Shown here: one piece after another, positions 1 to 7,147 of the stretch
How the letters are laid out: the number at the start of each line of letters is the position of its first letter
Numbering within the stretch: position 1 is the first letter of the stretch
Origin: an uncultured Oscillospiraceae bacterium
GTDB lineage: Bacteria > Bacillota > Clostridia > Oscillospirales > Oscillospiraceae
Direction: 5' to 3'
Assembly: GCA_944386905.1 (NCBI GenBank)
Contig: CALXCW010000003.1
Span: forward strand, 1 to 48,583
DNA: 48,583 nucleotides
Notes under the pieces: generated by a model
Databases searched by the model: none
What the model was told of the DNA's origin: nothing
What the model saw: only the letters and a program-made list of their open reading frames with translations
Position numbers and translations under genes: made by a program

Positions 1-101
1 CATTCCCGCCCCAACCGCTCCGCCTCCTCCATACTCTCGGCAAACACCGGCGCATGGATATTCAAGCCGCTGTGGATTGTCACGTGATGTTCTACTTTCA
101 T
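1..101 (-). CDS. Start of an unrecognised small protein, cut by window edge
   Basis: Only the first 33 codons are visible. The protein begins MKVEHHVTIHSGLNIH and goes on with an acidic stretch (ESMEEAERLGRE). An AAAGGA-type ribosome binding site lies about 8-12 nt before the ATG at 101. I do not recognise a family. A rho-independent terminator (131-158) lies just upstream, so this gene needs its own promoter or read-through. If sigK is interrupted by an element (see 515-1255), this would be an element gene near its boundary. That is inference. Confidence 0.4.
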   Translation of the reverse strand, partial: MKVEHHVTIHSGLNIHAPVFAESMEEAERLGRE

Positions 102-130
102 TTGTCATTCGTCCTTTCATTTTTGGGTAT

Positions 131-158
131 AAAAAAACCGCCGGATTAAATCCGACGG
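131..158 (-). terminator. Rho-independent terminator
   Basis: An 8-bp GC-rich stem (138-145 with 151-158, one G:U pair, loop TTAAA) is followed, on the minus strand, by seven T residues (137-131). It would stop transcripts coming from the sigK side. Confidence 0.75.
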
Positions 159-514
159 AATTTTACGTCTATATGGAATATTTTGAACTCAGGGTGTTAT
201 GCAAGCTCAATTCATAAATATACAGATTTCTGGCTTAAAGGGTCGAAGTATAATTCTGACTTGATGATTGCCATTCATATCAATTTGATGCTTTCATGTA
301 TCAGAGCATCCCTCATAGTAACAACTCATATGAGCGATGAAATGTGAGATGGATCGATGGTTCAGGTATCGAACCAGGGAACCCATGAGAGGTCCCGGCA
401 GCTATGTCAGGTCGTATTTTACCGTGTTTGCAGCCATGCGAAACCTCGTTCAGAATTGAAAATGGGGCCTTCTGGCTGCTATGCTTAAAATATGATAAAT
501 GGCCGCTCGTATGC
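159..514. other. AT-rich intergenic stretch, no gene recognised
   Basis: No convincing gene on either strand. A 40-codon plus-strand frame (337-459) has no ribosome binding site and was not called. The minus strand holds only short frames. This is the sequence that follows the abnormal end of sigK. A short inverted match to the sigK break region (GGTCGTAT at 410-417, compare 629-636 on the other strand) is probably chance. Confidence 0.5.
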
Positions 515-1255
515 CTAAAAGTATGAATTTACAATAAGCGCGGTGCGATCTCCGCTAAGTGTGATGCTCGAAAACCCTGTATTTTCAAGGCTTCCAGGGC
601 CCTCATTACAGTAATGGCAGTGGGATACATACGACCGGCTGATGCCGCACTTGGCTGCAATCTCCCTTTGCGTCAAGGGCTGGCCGCCGCCCAGGCCGTA
701 GCGCAGGGCTACAATGCTCCGCTCTCGATCGCTCAGGCAGGAGTCCAGCGCGCGATGGAGCTTCTCGTACATCTCTCGCGTGCTCAGATCGTCAAACAAA
801 TCCTCATCCGACCGTACCACCTCCATCAGCGAAAGGGCATTGCCGTCCTTGCCTGTTTCGATGTACTCTGACAGCGACACATCCATGGCCGTCTTTTTTT
901 GGCTTCGAAAGTGCATCAGGATTTCATTTTCTACGCACCGGGCGGCATAAGTGGCAAGGCGCGCCCCCTTTGAGGGATCAAAGGAGGAAATGCCTTTGAT
1001 GAGGCCAATGGTGCCGATGGAAATGAGATCCTCTTGATCTGAGGTTTGGGCATAGTATTTTTTCATTATATGGGCAACCAGGCGCAGGTTACGCTCAATG
1101 AGTATATTTCTGGCCTGCAAGTCACCCTTGGATGAAAGTTCTAAGTAATACCGCTCTTCTTCTGCGGTCAAAGGCTTGGGAAAGGAGCTTCCCGTGTCCA
1201 ACCGAAGCGTATAGAGCATACTGCTAAAGATCAGCCACACTGTAGCTGTCAGCAT
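515..1255 (-). CDS. sigK: Pro-sigma-K, 5' part, with non-homologous C-terminus (probable interrupted sigK)
   Basis: Late mother-cell sporulation sigma factor. The order is: hydrophobic pro-sequence (residues 1-20), region 2 with DLISIGTIGLIKGI (76-89) and ATYAARCVENEILM (101-114), linker, and region 4 with DRERSIVALRYGLG and the helix-turn-helix LTQREIAAKCGISRSYVS (194-211). The start ATG at 1255 has a GGAGGTGA site 5 nt upstream. Sigma-K homologues continue after SRSYVS with RIEK and an alanine/leucine-rich end. Here, from base 622 down, the frame reads HCHYCNEGPG and runs 35 residues with no family resemblance, so the recognition helix is cut. The +1 frame contains RALEALK, so a local frameshift plus decay is possible. 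A skin-like insertion in sigK, as known in Bacillus subtilis and Clostridioides difficile but at another codon, explains an otherwise intact gene better. Sigma-K assignment is sure; the cause of the break is inferred. Confidence 0.85.
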   Translation of the reverse strand: MLTATVWLIFSSMLYTLRLDTGSSFPKPLTAEEERYYLELSSKGDLQARNILIERNLRLVAHIMKKYYAQTSDQEDLISIGTIGLIKGISSFDPSKGARLATYAARCVENEILMHFRSQKKTAMDVSLSEYIETGKDGNALSLMEVVRSDEDLFDDLSTREMYEKLHRALDSCLSDRERSIVALRYGLGGGQPLTQREIAAKCGISRSYVSHCHYCNEGPGSLENTGFSSITLSGDRTALIVNSYF

Positions 1256-1368
1256 GAAATCACCTCCGCTGATATTCTATGTTCCTCCATTTTGTCCACT
1301 TCCACCAATTTTCAAAGAAATCGCCCATTCTATTTGCACCAGAAATGTTTTTATGTAAACTTATTGAA

Positions 1369-1397
1369 TTGACGTATTGCACGGCGAATGGTAGAAT
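1369..1397 (+). promoter_or_regulatory. Sigma-A promoter of the flavoprotein gene
   Basis: TTGACG (1369-1374), 17-bp spacer, TAGAAT (1392-1397). The start codon at 1440 follows about 35 nt after the expected transcription start. An AGGAGG ribosome binding site is at 1429-1434. Confidence 0.75.
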
Positions 1398-1439
1398 ATT
1401 TTTGTTCTCACTGGTGTAATCGGACAATAGGAGGCAACT

Positions 1440-2816
1440 ATGAATATTCTCATTATCAATGGAAGCCCAAAGGGAAAAAACAGCACCACTTTGCAGACAG
1501 CCCGTTACCTCGCGGCGCTTCATCCTGAGCACAGCTTTTCCTATCTCCATGCGGGGCAACAGATCAAGCGATTGGAGCAAGACTTTTCCCCGGCACGGCG
1601 CGCATTGGCTGCGGCCGATCTTCTCCTCTTCTGCTATCCGGTTTACACCTTTCTAGCGCCTTATCAGCTCCACCGGTTTATGGAACTCATTCAGGCAGAC
1701 GGCATCAGTCTCAGCGGGAAGATCGCCTCTCAAGTCACGACCTCCAAGCACTTCTACGATGTCACCGCCCACCGGTACGTGGCGGAAAACTGCCTGGATC
1801 TGGGGCTTCATGTGGTGCGCGGCCTCTCTGCCGATATGGAGGATTTGCTCTCCGCCAAGGGACAGGAGGAAGCGCGGATGTATTTTGACCAGCTGATGTT
1901 CTCCTGCGCCAATGGAATCTTCTTAAAACCACATCCAGCTGTCCAGCGGCAGCGAGAAGCACCTTATCAGTGCTGTCTACCCGAAGTGCCCAAGACCGGA
2001 GAAGAAGATGTGGTAATCGTCACCAACTGTGCCCAAGAGGACGAGGCGCTATCCAATATGATTCGGGATTTCCAGGCAGTGCTTCCCAAAAAGAGCCGTG
2101 TGGTCAACATCCGGGAGTTCCCCTTCTCCGGCGGGTGCCTGGGGTGCTTTGGATGTGCAATTACCGGGAAATGCGTCCACAGGGATGGGTTTGATCAGTT
2201 CCTTCGGACAAATATCCAGAAGGCTGACGCCATTGTCTATGCCTTTACCATCTCCGACCACTTCACCCACTCCAGCATGAAGTGCTACGACGATCGACAG
2301 TTCTGTAACGGTCACCGCACCGTCACCCAGGGGACGCCTGTTGCTTATCTCATCCAGGGCGCATACAGCCAAGAGCCCAACCTCCAAATGGTGGTGGAAG
2401 GAAGAAGCGAGGTAGGTGGAAATTATCTCTGCGGCGTGGCCACCAATGAGGGAAACACGGCGGCAGAGCTTACTGCTCTCTCCAAGGAGCTGGTCTTTGC
2501 CATGGAGCACCACCTGAGACGGCCTGCCAATTTTTATGGCGTCGGCGGTATGAAAATCTTCCGGGATCTCATCTATCTCATGCAGGGACTGATGAAGGCC
2601 GATCATAAGTTCTACAAGCAGAATGGTATTTACGACTTTCCCCAGAAGAAGCCTCGCACCATCTGGAAAATGCGCTTTGTGGGCGCGCTGATGTCCATAC
2701 CAGCCATTCAGAAGAAGGCCAAGGGAAAAATGACCGAGGCCATGGTGGCGCCCTATGAGAAAGTGATTGCCCAGGCGGCACAAAGCAAAGGCGAATCACA
2801 GGAAATCGTGTTGTAA
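1440..2816 (+). CDS. Two-domain NAD(P)H-dependent FMN reductase / flavodoxin-fold protein
   Basis: Likely flavin-dependent oxidoreductase made of two flavodoxin-like halves in tandem. The N-terminal half starts MNILIINGSPKGKNSTT, the FMN phosphate-binding loop of the NADPH-dependent FMN reductase family, with CYPVYTF near residue 65. The second half begins near 190 (VVIVTNCAQEDEA) and carries a cysteine cluster C233-x2-C236-x2-C239-x5-C245, resembling iron-sulfur flavoproteins, then DAIVYAFTISDHFTHSSMK. At 458 residues it is about twice the size of single-domain relatives. It stands alone behind its own promoter with an AGGAGG site. The physiological substrate cannot be told from sequence. 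Whether the cysteines bind a cluster is inference. Confidence 0.75.
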   Translation: MNILIINGSPKGKNSTTLQTARYLAALHPEHSFSYLHAGQQIKRLEQDFSPARRALAAADLLLFCYPVYTFLAPYQLHRFMELIQADGISLSGKIASQVTTSKHFYDVTAHRYVAENCLDLGLHVVRGLSADMEDLLSAKGQEEARMYFDQLMFSCANGIFLKPHPAVQRQREAPYQCCLPEVPKTGEEDVVIVTNCAQEDEALSNMIRDFQAVLPKKSRVVNIREFPFSGGCLGCFGCAITGKCVHRDGFDQFLRTNIQKADAIVYAFTISDHFTHSSMKCYDDRQFCNGHRTVTQGTPVAYLIQGAYSQEPNLQMVVEGRSEVGGNYLCGVATNEGNTAAELTALSKELVFAMEHHLRRPANFYGVGGMKIFRDLIYLMQGLMKADHKFYKQNGIYDFPQKKPRTIWKMRFVGALMSIPAIQKKAKGKMTEAMVAPYEKVIAQAAQSKGESQEIVL

Positions 2817-3081
2817 ATCTTTCCTCACCGGCTCCTTGGTGTTTCCCGGTTTAATCTGCATGCAAGGTGCAAACTATCTCTTTACCGCTGCGCATCGGAA
2901 CCTATGGAACGGTATACCAATCACACAGGCGTTTTTACTGGAATATGTAACGCAGGATTTAGTGTGCCGAAAAACCTCCGAAAGCGAGAAATAAGCCTCG
3001 CAGAGTTTCGCCGCCACAGCGGCGAAATAGAATTTTAATCGCGATTGCCGGGGACATGCGCATCGGAAATCGCACTTTACA

Positions 3082-3132
3082 CCCCCCAAAGGTGCGACAG
3101 TTTTTCAAAGAAAACCGAGAACCTTTGGGGGG
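3082..3132. repeat. 12-bp inverted repeat, C6-A3 type stem
   Basis: CCCCCCAAAGGT (3082-3093) and ACCTTTGGGGGG (3121-3132) are perfect reverse complements separated by 27 nt. Part of the hairpin group between the flavoprotein gene and feoB. Confidence 0.8.
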
Positions 3133-3175
3133 ACAATTCCCTTTGTCAAAAAGCAACGTTTTTTTGACAGTCTCG

Positions 3176-3200
3176 ATCCTGCCCACATAGTGGGCAGGAT
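3176..3200 (-). terminator. Hairpin after feoB, possible terminator
   Basis: Perfect 11-bp stem ATCCTGCCCAC (3176-3186) with GTGGGCAGGAT (3190-3200) and a 3-nt loop, starting 4 nt after the feoB stop. No long T-run follows directly on the minus strand, so it may be a processing or stability hairpin. Confidence 0.5.
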
Positions 3201-3203
3201 TTC

Positions 3204-5051
3204 CTATATTCGTGCTACCAGCGCGCAAAGCGCAATCCCGATGGCCGTTGGCACAGCCATGGCCACCAGCGTCCAGCGCCAGGAGCCGGTCTCTTTTCGG
3301 ATGGTAAGACAGGTAGTGGCGCATGGCCAGTGAAAGAGAAGGAAGAGAATGGTACACAGTGCCGTTTTCCATGTCCAGCCGTTGCCTAAAAGCAAAACCG
3401 CCAGGCCGCTGCCCGCTTCTTCTGCCAGCTGCGCCGCACCATTGAGAAGTGTGACTATCATCGGAAGAAGCAGCTCATTGGCCGGAAAAGAAAGGAGAAA
3501 GGCCACCAGAATCACGCCGCTCATGCCCAAAAAGCTGCCCACCGGCTCCAGGGTGGCAGCCACCAAATGCAAAACAGGCTGACCCTGGATCGCAAGATGC
3601 TGCAATAGCCAAATCGCCATCCCAGCCGGTGCTGCCACTAACAGGGCACGGGCTGTGACTTTGGCTGTACGATCTACCAGAGAGCGCAGGAGAATACGCA
3701 CCACATTGGGACGTCGAAAGGGAGGAATTTCCAGTACCATATGGGATGGCTGCCCACGTACAAGCGTCTTGGAAAGAAAGGCGGAGGAAATTCCCGTCAT
3801 CAGCACACTGAGCAGTACGAATCCTGTGAGGATTCCTGCCGCCAAGAGGGCATCGTTGGTAAAAAACAGGCTGATGAGAACCATCATGGCCGGAAATCGT
3901 CCATTGCAGGGCACCAGCGCGTTGGTAACCACGGCGATGATCCGTTCTCTGGGAGACGCAATGATTCTGCACCCAGTCACGCCAGCGGCATTACATCCAA
4001 ATCCCATCGTCATGGTGAGCACCTGCTTCCCGCACCCGCCGCATCTAGAGAAACTGTGATCCATCAGGAATGCAGCTCGCGGCAGATAACCCAGATCCTC
4101 TAAAAGGGAAAAGAGAGGAAAGAATATAGCCATGGGCGGCAGCATCACGGATACCACTTGTGCTGCTGTATTGTAGGCGCCATCCAACAATAAACCTGAG
4201 AGCCACTTGGGAAGCGAAAGTGTCTGCGCACTCCGTGCAAGCAGTGCACCAAGCTTCCCAAAGACAGTCTCCAGCCACTGTGACGGGATGTTGGCGCCGA
4301 ACATGGTAAGCCAAAACACGAGAAGCAGTAGCGCCACCATTAGGATTCTTCCACTCCATCTGCCCAGGGTGAGCCGGTCAAGCCATCCGATTTTCGGCGT
4401 TACATCGCCATGTACCGCAGCTGCCGCAATCACCTCCGCGCGACGCACGAACTGCGCCGCAGTGCGGTCAGACTCACATTCTGCTGGAACAGAGTGAATG
4501 ATTTCCCCTTCTTTCAGTACTCGCAGCGGATGGGATACCAAAAAGCCGTCTGCCATATTGCGGATGACTTCCTTCACATTGTCCAGACCGGCGCCACGAC
4601 TGGCAGCTGTTCCCACTACAGGTATGCCCAAACTGTTTGAAAGCGCACGCAGATCAATCGCAATATGCCGCCGCGCCGCCTCATCGAGCAAATTGACGCA
4701 GAAAACACAATTGTCTGTCATCTGCATCACCTGCAATGCCAATGTGAGATTCCGTGCCAAACACGTGGCGTCCCCCAAAATCAGGGTGCAATCCGCTTTA
4801 CGCGAAAGCAGAAATTCCGTGGCGATGCGCTCCTCCTCCGACTGAGAGAGCAGAGAATACGTTCCCGGAAGATCCACCAGCACGTACTCTCTGCCTTTAT
4901 AGCGATATGTTCCCTGGGCGACCTCCACGGTCTTTCCCGGCCAATTGCCTGTGTGTTGATGAAGCCCGGTGAGTGCATTAAATATGGTACTCTTTCCCAC
5001 ATTTGGATTTCCCACCAGCGCAACCACGATGGGCTCACTCGTCTTTTTCAT
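3204..5051 (-). CDS. feoB: Ferrous iron transport protein B
   Basis: Inner-membrane Fe(II) importer with a cytosolic GTPase domain. From the chosen ATG (5051) the G motifs are G1 GNPNVGKST (14-22), G3 DLPGTYS (60-66) and G4 NLLD (120-123). The membrane part has the FeoB signatures MGFGCNAAGVTG and ALVPCNGRFPA. A longer reading frame upstream to 5111 overlaps feoA and lacks family resemblance, so it was not used. The product is 615 residues, at the short end for FeoB. It overlaps the end of feoA by 17 bp, so the pair is co-translated. Ribosome binding site before 5051 is weak, in keeping with coupling. Confidence 0.95.
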   Translation of the reverse strand: MKKTSEPIVVALVGNPNVGKSTIFNALTGLHQHTGNWPGKTVEVAQGTYRYKGREYVLVDLPGTYSLLSQSEEERIATEFLLSRKADCTLILGDATCLARNLTLALQVMQMTDNCVFCVNLLDEAARRHIAIDLRALSNSLGIPVVGTAASRGAGLDNVKEVIRNMADGFLVSHPLRVLKEGEIIHSVPAECESDRTAAQFVRRAEVIAAAAVHGDVTPKIGWLDRLTLGRWSGRILMVALLLLVFWLTMFGANIPSQWLETVFGKLGALLARSAQTLSLPKWLSGLLLDGAYNTAAQVVSVMLPPMAIFFPLFSLLEDLGYLPRAAFLMDHSFSRCGGCGKQVLTMTMGFGCNAAGVTGCRIIASPRERIIAVVTNALVPCNGRFPAMMVLISLFFTNDALLAAGILTGFVLLSVLMTGISSAFLSKTLVRGQPSHMVLEIPPFRRPNVVRILLRSLVDRTAKVTARALLVAAPAGMAIWLLQHLAIQGQPVLHLVAATLEPVGSFLGMSGVILVAFLLSFPANELLLPMIVTLLNGAAQLAEEAGSGLAVLLLGNGWTWKTALCTILFLLFHWPCATTCLTIRKETGSWRWTLVAMAVPTAIGIALCALVARI

Positions 5052-5295
5052 CCGTACGAGAATGCGACATAAGCACGCCAATGCGCGCACAGTCGCTACG
5101 GCGAAGGGCAATCACACTGCCCCGGATAGCAAATGCCTTGGGAGAGCCTGAAGGCGCGTCGTAGAGTGCAGAAACTGGTGTGCCTGATACAAAGCCAAGA
5201 TCCTGGAGCCGTCGCCGAATTCCACCCTCCAATGAAATGGATGCAATCTTTCCGTTTTCTCCAGGCATTAGCATGGAAAGGGTTATCTCAGCCAA
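5035..5295 (-). CDS. feoA: Ferrous iron transport protein A
   Basis: Small cytosolic SH3-like partner of FeoB, 86 residues. Typical features are LSMLMPGENGKIASI near the N-terminus, RRRLQDLGFVSGTPV in the middle and the final strand with ALRRSDCARI. The start is a TTG at 5295, placed 9 nt behind an AAAGGAG site; no ATG is in frame nearby. It lies directly upstream of and overlaps feoB. A 13-bp palindrome (5333-5345) next to a TATAGT -10-like box may be its operator. Confidence 0.93.
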   Translation of the reverse strand: MAEITLSMLMPGENGKIASISLEGGIRRRLQDLGFVSGTPVSALYDAPSGSPKAFAIRGSVIALRRSDCARIGVLMSHSRTDEKDE

Positions 5296-5325
5296 TATAC
5301 ATCACTCCTTTGAAGTTGCTATTTC

Positions 5326-5345
5326 ACTATATGCACGCACCGTGC
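5326..5345 (-). promoter_or_regulatory. feoAB promoter region with palindrome
   Basis: TATAGT on the minus strand (5331-5326) could be the -10 box of feoA. Immediately upstream, between -10 and the expected -35, is GCACG-CAC-CGTGC (5333-5345), a perfect 5-bp inverted repeat that could bind a repressor. It does not match the known Fur or DtxR operator consensus as I know them. No good -35 is seen. Confidence 0.35.
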
Positions 5346-5375
5346 CTTTGGCGTTACGGCAATCTACAAAACGGA

Positions 5376-5405
5376 TTGACAAAAGGCGCCCAACCTTGCT
5401 AAAAT
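5376..5405 (+). promoter_or_regulatory. Sigma-A promoter of the CofE-like gene
   Basis: TTGACA (5376-5381), 18-bp spacer, TAAAAT (5400-5405), giving a leader of about 75 nt before the ATG at 5490. AGGAGG-type ribosome binding site just upstream of the start. Confidence 0.75.
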
Positions 5406-5489
5406 GAGATATTGAAATGTGGTTATTGCCGCCGATGTTCCCGGGTGTGAGCATCGCCGGACAGGCAATCCGATACAGGAGGTTTCAAC

Positions 5490-6674
5490 ATGGCAGGAAC
5501 AATTGCAAGAGGAATTAAGGCTCCCATCATTCGTCAGGGTGACGATATTGTGAAAATCGTCGCTGAGTCTGTGCTGGCTGCCGCCCAAGAAGACGGCTTC
5601 ACGTTGCATCCGCGGGATGTAGTTGCGGTGACGGAGGCAGTTGTCGCCCGCGCCGATGGCAACTATGCCTCGACCGACGATATCGCTGCGGATATCCGCT
5701 CCAAGTTTGGCGGCGGCACCGTCGGTCTGATTTTTCCCATCCAGAGCCGGAACCGTTTTGCCATTTGTCTCAGAGGCATTGCAAGAGGCGCAAAGAAGAT
5801 TGTTCTGATGATGAGCTATCCCTCCGACGAAGTGGGCAATCATCTCTTTGATGAGGACATGCTGGATGCTTCCGGAATCAATCCCTATACCGATGTTCTC
5901 TCCCTTGCAGCGTACCGTGAGGCCTTTGGCTATGCCAAGCATCCCTTTACCGGCATGGACTATGTGGAGTATTATAAGAATCTCATCGAAGAAGAGGGTG
6001 CAGAGGTTGAAATCATCTTTGCCAACCACGCTGAGGCCATTCTCCCCTACACCAAGAATGTGCTCTGCTGCGATATCCACACCCGGGAGCGCTCCCGTCG
6101 CCGCCTTCTGGCCGCTGGCGCAGATCGAGTCTATACGCTTTGCGATATTCTGCGTGAGCCTGTAAATGGCAGCGGCTACAATGCTGAGTACGGGCTTCTT
6201 GGCTCCAACAAGGCAACTGAGAGCACTGTGAAGCTCTTCCCCAAAAATGCCCAGGCTGTTGCGGAGGGAATTCAGCGGGAGTTTCTTGCGCGTACTGGTA
6301 TTCAAATTGAGGCCATGGTGTATGGCGACGGTGCATTTAAAGATCCTGTTGGGAAGATTTGGGAACTTGCAGATCCTGTCGTGGGCGCAGGATATACGGA
6401 CGGGCTGGTCGGTCTTCCCAATGAGCTGAAGCTCAAATTCCTGGCCGACAATGACTTTGCAGATCTCTCCGGCGAGGCGCTGGAGGCGGCCATTCGCCAG
6501 AGAATCCGGGAAAAGGCGGGCGATCTCAAGGGCAAAATGACCTCTGAGGGCACAACGCCTCGCCGCCTTACCGATTTGATCGGCTCGCTTTGCGATCTCA
6601 CCAGCGGCAGCGGCGACAAAGGTACCCCCATTGTTCTGGTGCAGAATTACTTCAATAACTTTGCCACTGAATAA
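5490..6674 (+). CDS. CofE-like protein (F420-0:gamma-glutamyl ligase family)
   Basis: Resembles the coenzyme F420-0:L-glutamate ligase family. The N-terminal part IIRQGDDIVKIVAES followed by DVVAVTEAVVARADGN matches the GDD and the EG-containing strands that bind GTP and metal in CofE. Later parts include YGDGAFKDPVGKIWE and a C-terminal GTPIVLVQNYF. At 394 residues it is longer than archaeal CofE (about 250). No other F420 gene is in the window, and such homologues are common in Clostridia not known to make F420, so the true substrate is unknown. Monocistronic: own promoter upstream, terminator downstream. Confidence 0.75.
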   Translation: MAGTIARGIKAPIIRQGDDIVKIVAESVLAAAQEDGFTLHPRDVVAVTEAVVARADGNYASTDDIAADIRSKFGGGTVGLIFPIQSRNRFAICLRGIARGAKKIVLMMSYPSDEVGNHLFDEDMLDASGINPYTDVLSLAAYREAFGYAKHPFTGMDYVEYYKNLIEEEGAEVEIIFANHAEAILPYTKNVLCCDIHTRERSRRRLLAAGADRVYTLCDILREPVNGSGYNAEYGLLGSNKATESTVKLFPKNAQAVAEGIQREFLARTGIQIEAMVYGDGAFKDPVGKIWELADPVVGAGYTDGLVGLPNELKLKFLADNDFADLSGEALEAAIRQRIREKAGDLKGKMTSEGTTPRRLTDLIGSLCDLTSGSGDKGTPIVLVQNYFNNFATE

Positions 6675-6688
6675 ATGTCCACAAAAAA

Positions 6689-6720
6689 GAGCTCTGAAGG
6701 AAATCCTTCAGAGCTCTTTT
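6689..6720. terminator. Bidirectional rho-independent terminator
   Basis: Perfect 12-bp stem GAGCTCTGAAGG (6689-6700) with its complement (6705-6716), T-run on the plus strand (6717-6720) and A-run before the stem that gives a T-run on the minus strand. It serves the CofE-like gene and, from the other side, yajC. Confidence 0.92.
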
Positions 6721-6731
6721 ACTCGCCGTGT

Positions 6732-7079
6732 TTATTCTTTCGTTTTCTTTTTCTTTTTGGCTTCAGCACGGGCGGCTACGGCGGCCTCCTTGGCCTTGGC
6801 GGCAGCCTTTTCGGCAGAATTATTGGTAGAGACAGCCCACTTGGTGAACTCGATGCGCACCTTGTCCGCGCTGGTCTCGATGATGATATTGTCATCTTTC
6901 AGGAAAACAATATCACCCACAACACCGCCAATGGTGGTGATATTGTCGCCCACCTTCAGGCTGTTGCGCATATCGGTCATGGCCTTTTTCTTCTTGTTCT
7001 CGGGGCGAATCAGGAAGAAATAAAACACACCGACCATCACGACTAACATGATGATCATGGACATACTATCTGCTGGCAT
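6732..7079 (-). CDS. yajC: Preprotein translocase subunit YajC
   Basis: Small accessory of the SecDF-Sec translocase. One membrane segment (about residues 5-24, MIIMLVVMVGVFYFFLIRP) is followed by the conserved PENKKKKAM, a cytosolic domain with GDNITTIGGVVGDI and DNIIIETSADKVRIEF, and a lysine/alanine-rich tail. Start ATG at 7079 was preferred over 7118 because a GGAGG site lies 8 nt upstream and the membrane segment then comes at the N-terminus. It is the last gene after queA-tgt, the usual neighbourhood of yajC. Confidence 0.95.
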   Translation of the reverse strand: MPADSMSMIIMLVVMVGVFYFFLIRPENKKKKAMTDMRNSLKVGDNITTIGGVVGDIVFLKDDNIIIETSADKVRIEFTKWAVSTNNSAEKAAAKAKEAAVAARAEAKKKKKTKE

Positions 7080-7147
7080 GGGAAATCCTCCGTTTTTCAA
7101 AGTATTGCTATTATACAAAAAACCAGGGAAAAATGCAAGTGAATTTG

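Larger units (their letters stand above)
2817..3203. other. Gene-free stretch with four hairpins
   Basis: No gene recognised. The right half holds four perfect or near-perfect inverted repeats in 200 bp: 3006-3014/3019-3027, 3082-3093/3121-3132, 3144-3152/3161-3169 and 3176-3186/3190-3200. The last lies directly after the feoB stop and may end that transcript. The set looks like a dispersed repeat or a tandem of processing hairpins between convergent genes. Confidence 0.6.

Noticed and set aside
350-385. GGTTCGATACC on the minus strand, resembling a tRNA T loop
   Set aside because: The flanking arms do not pair and no acceptor, D or anticodon arms are found.
337-459. 40-codon plus-strand frame beginning MKCEMDRWFRYRT
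   Set aside because: No ribosome binding site or promoter, and no recognisable family; could be chance in an intergenic region.
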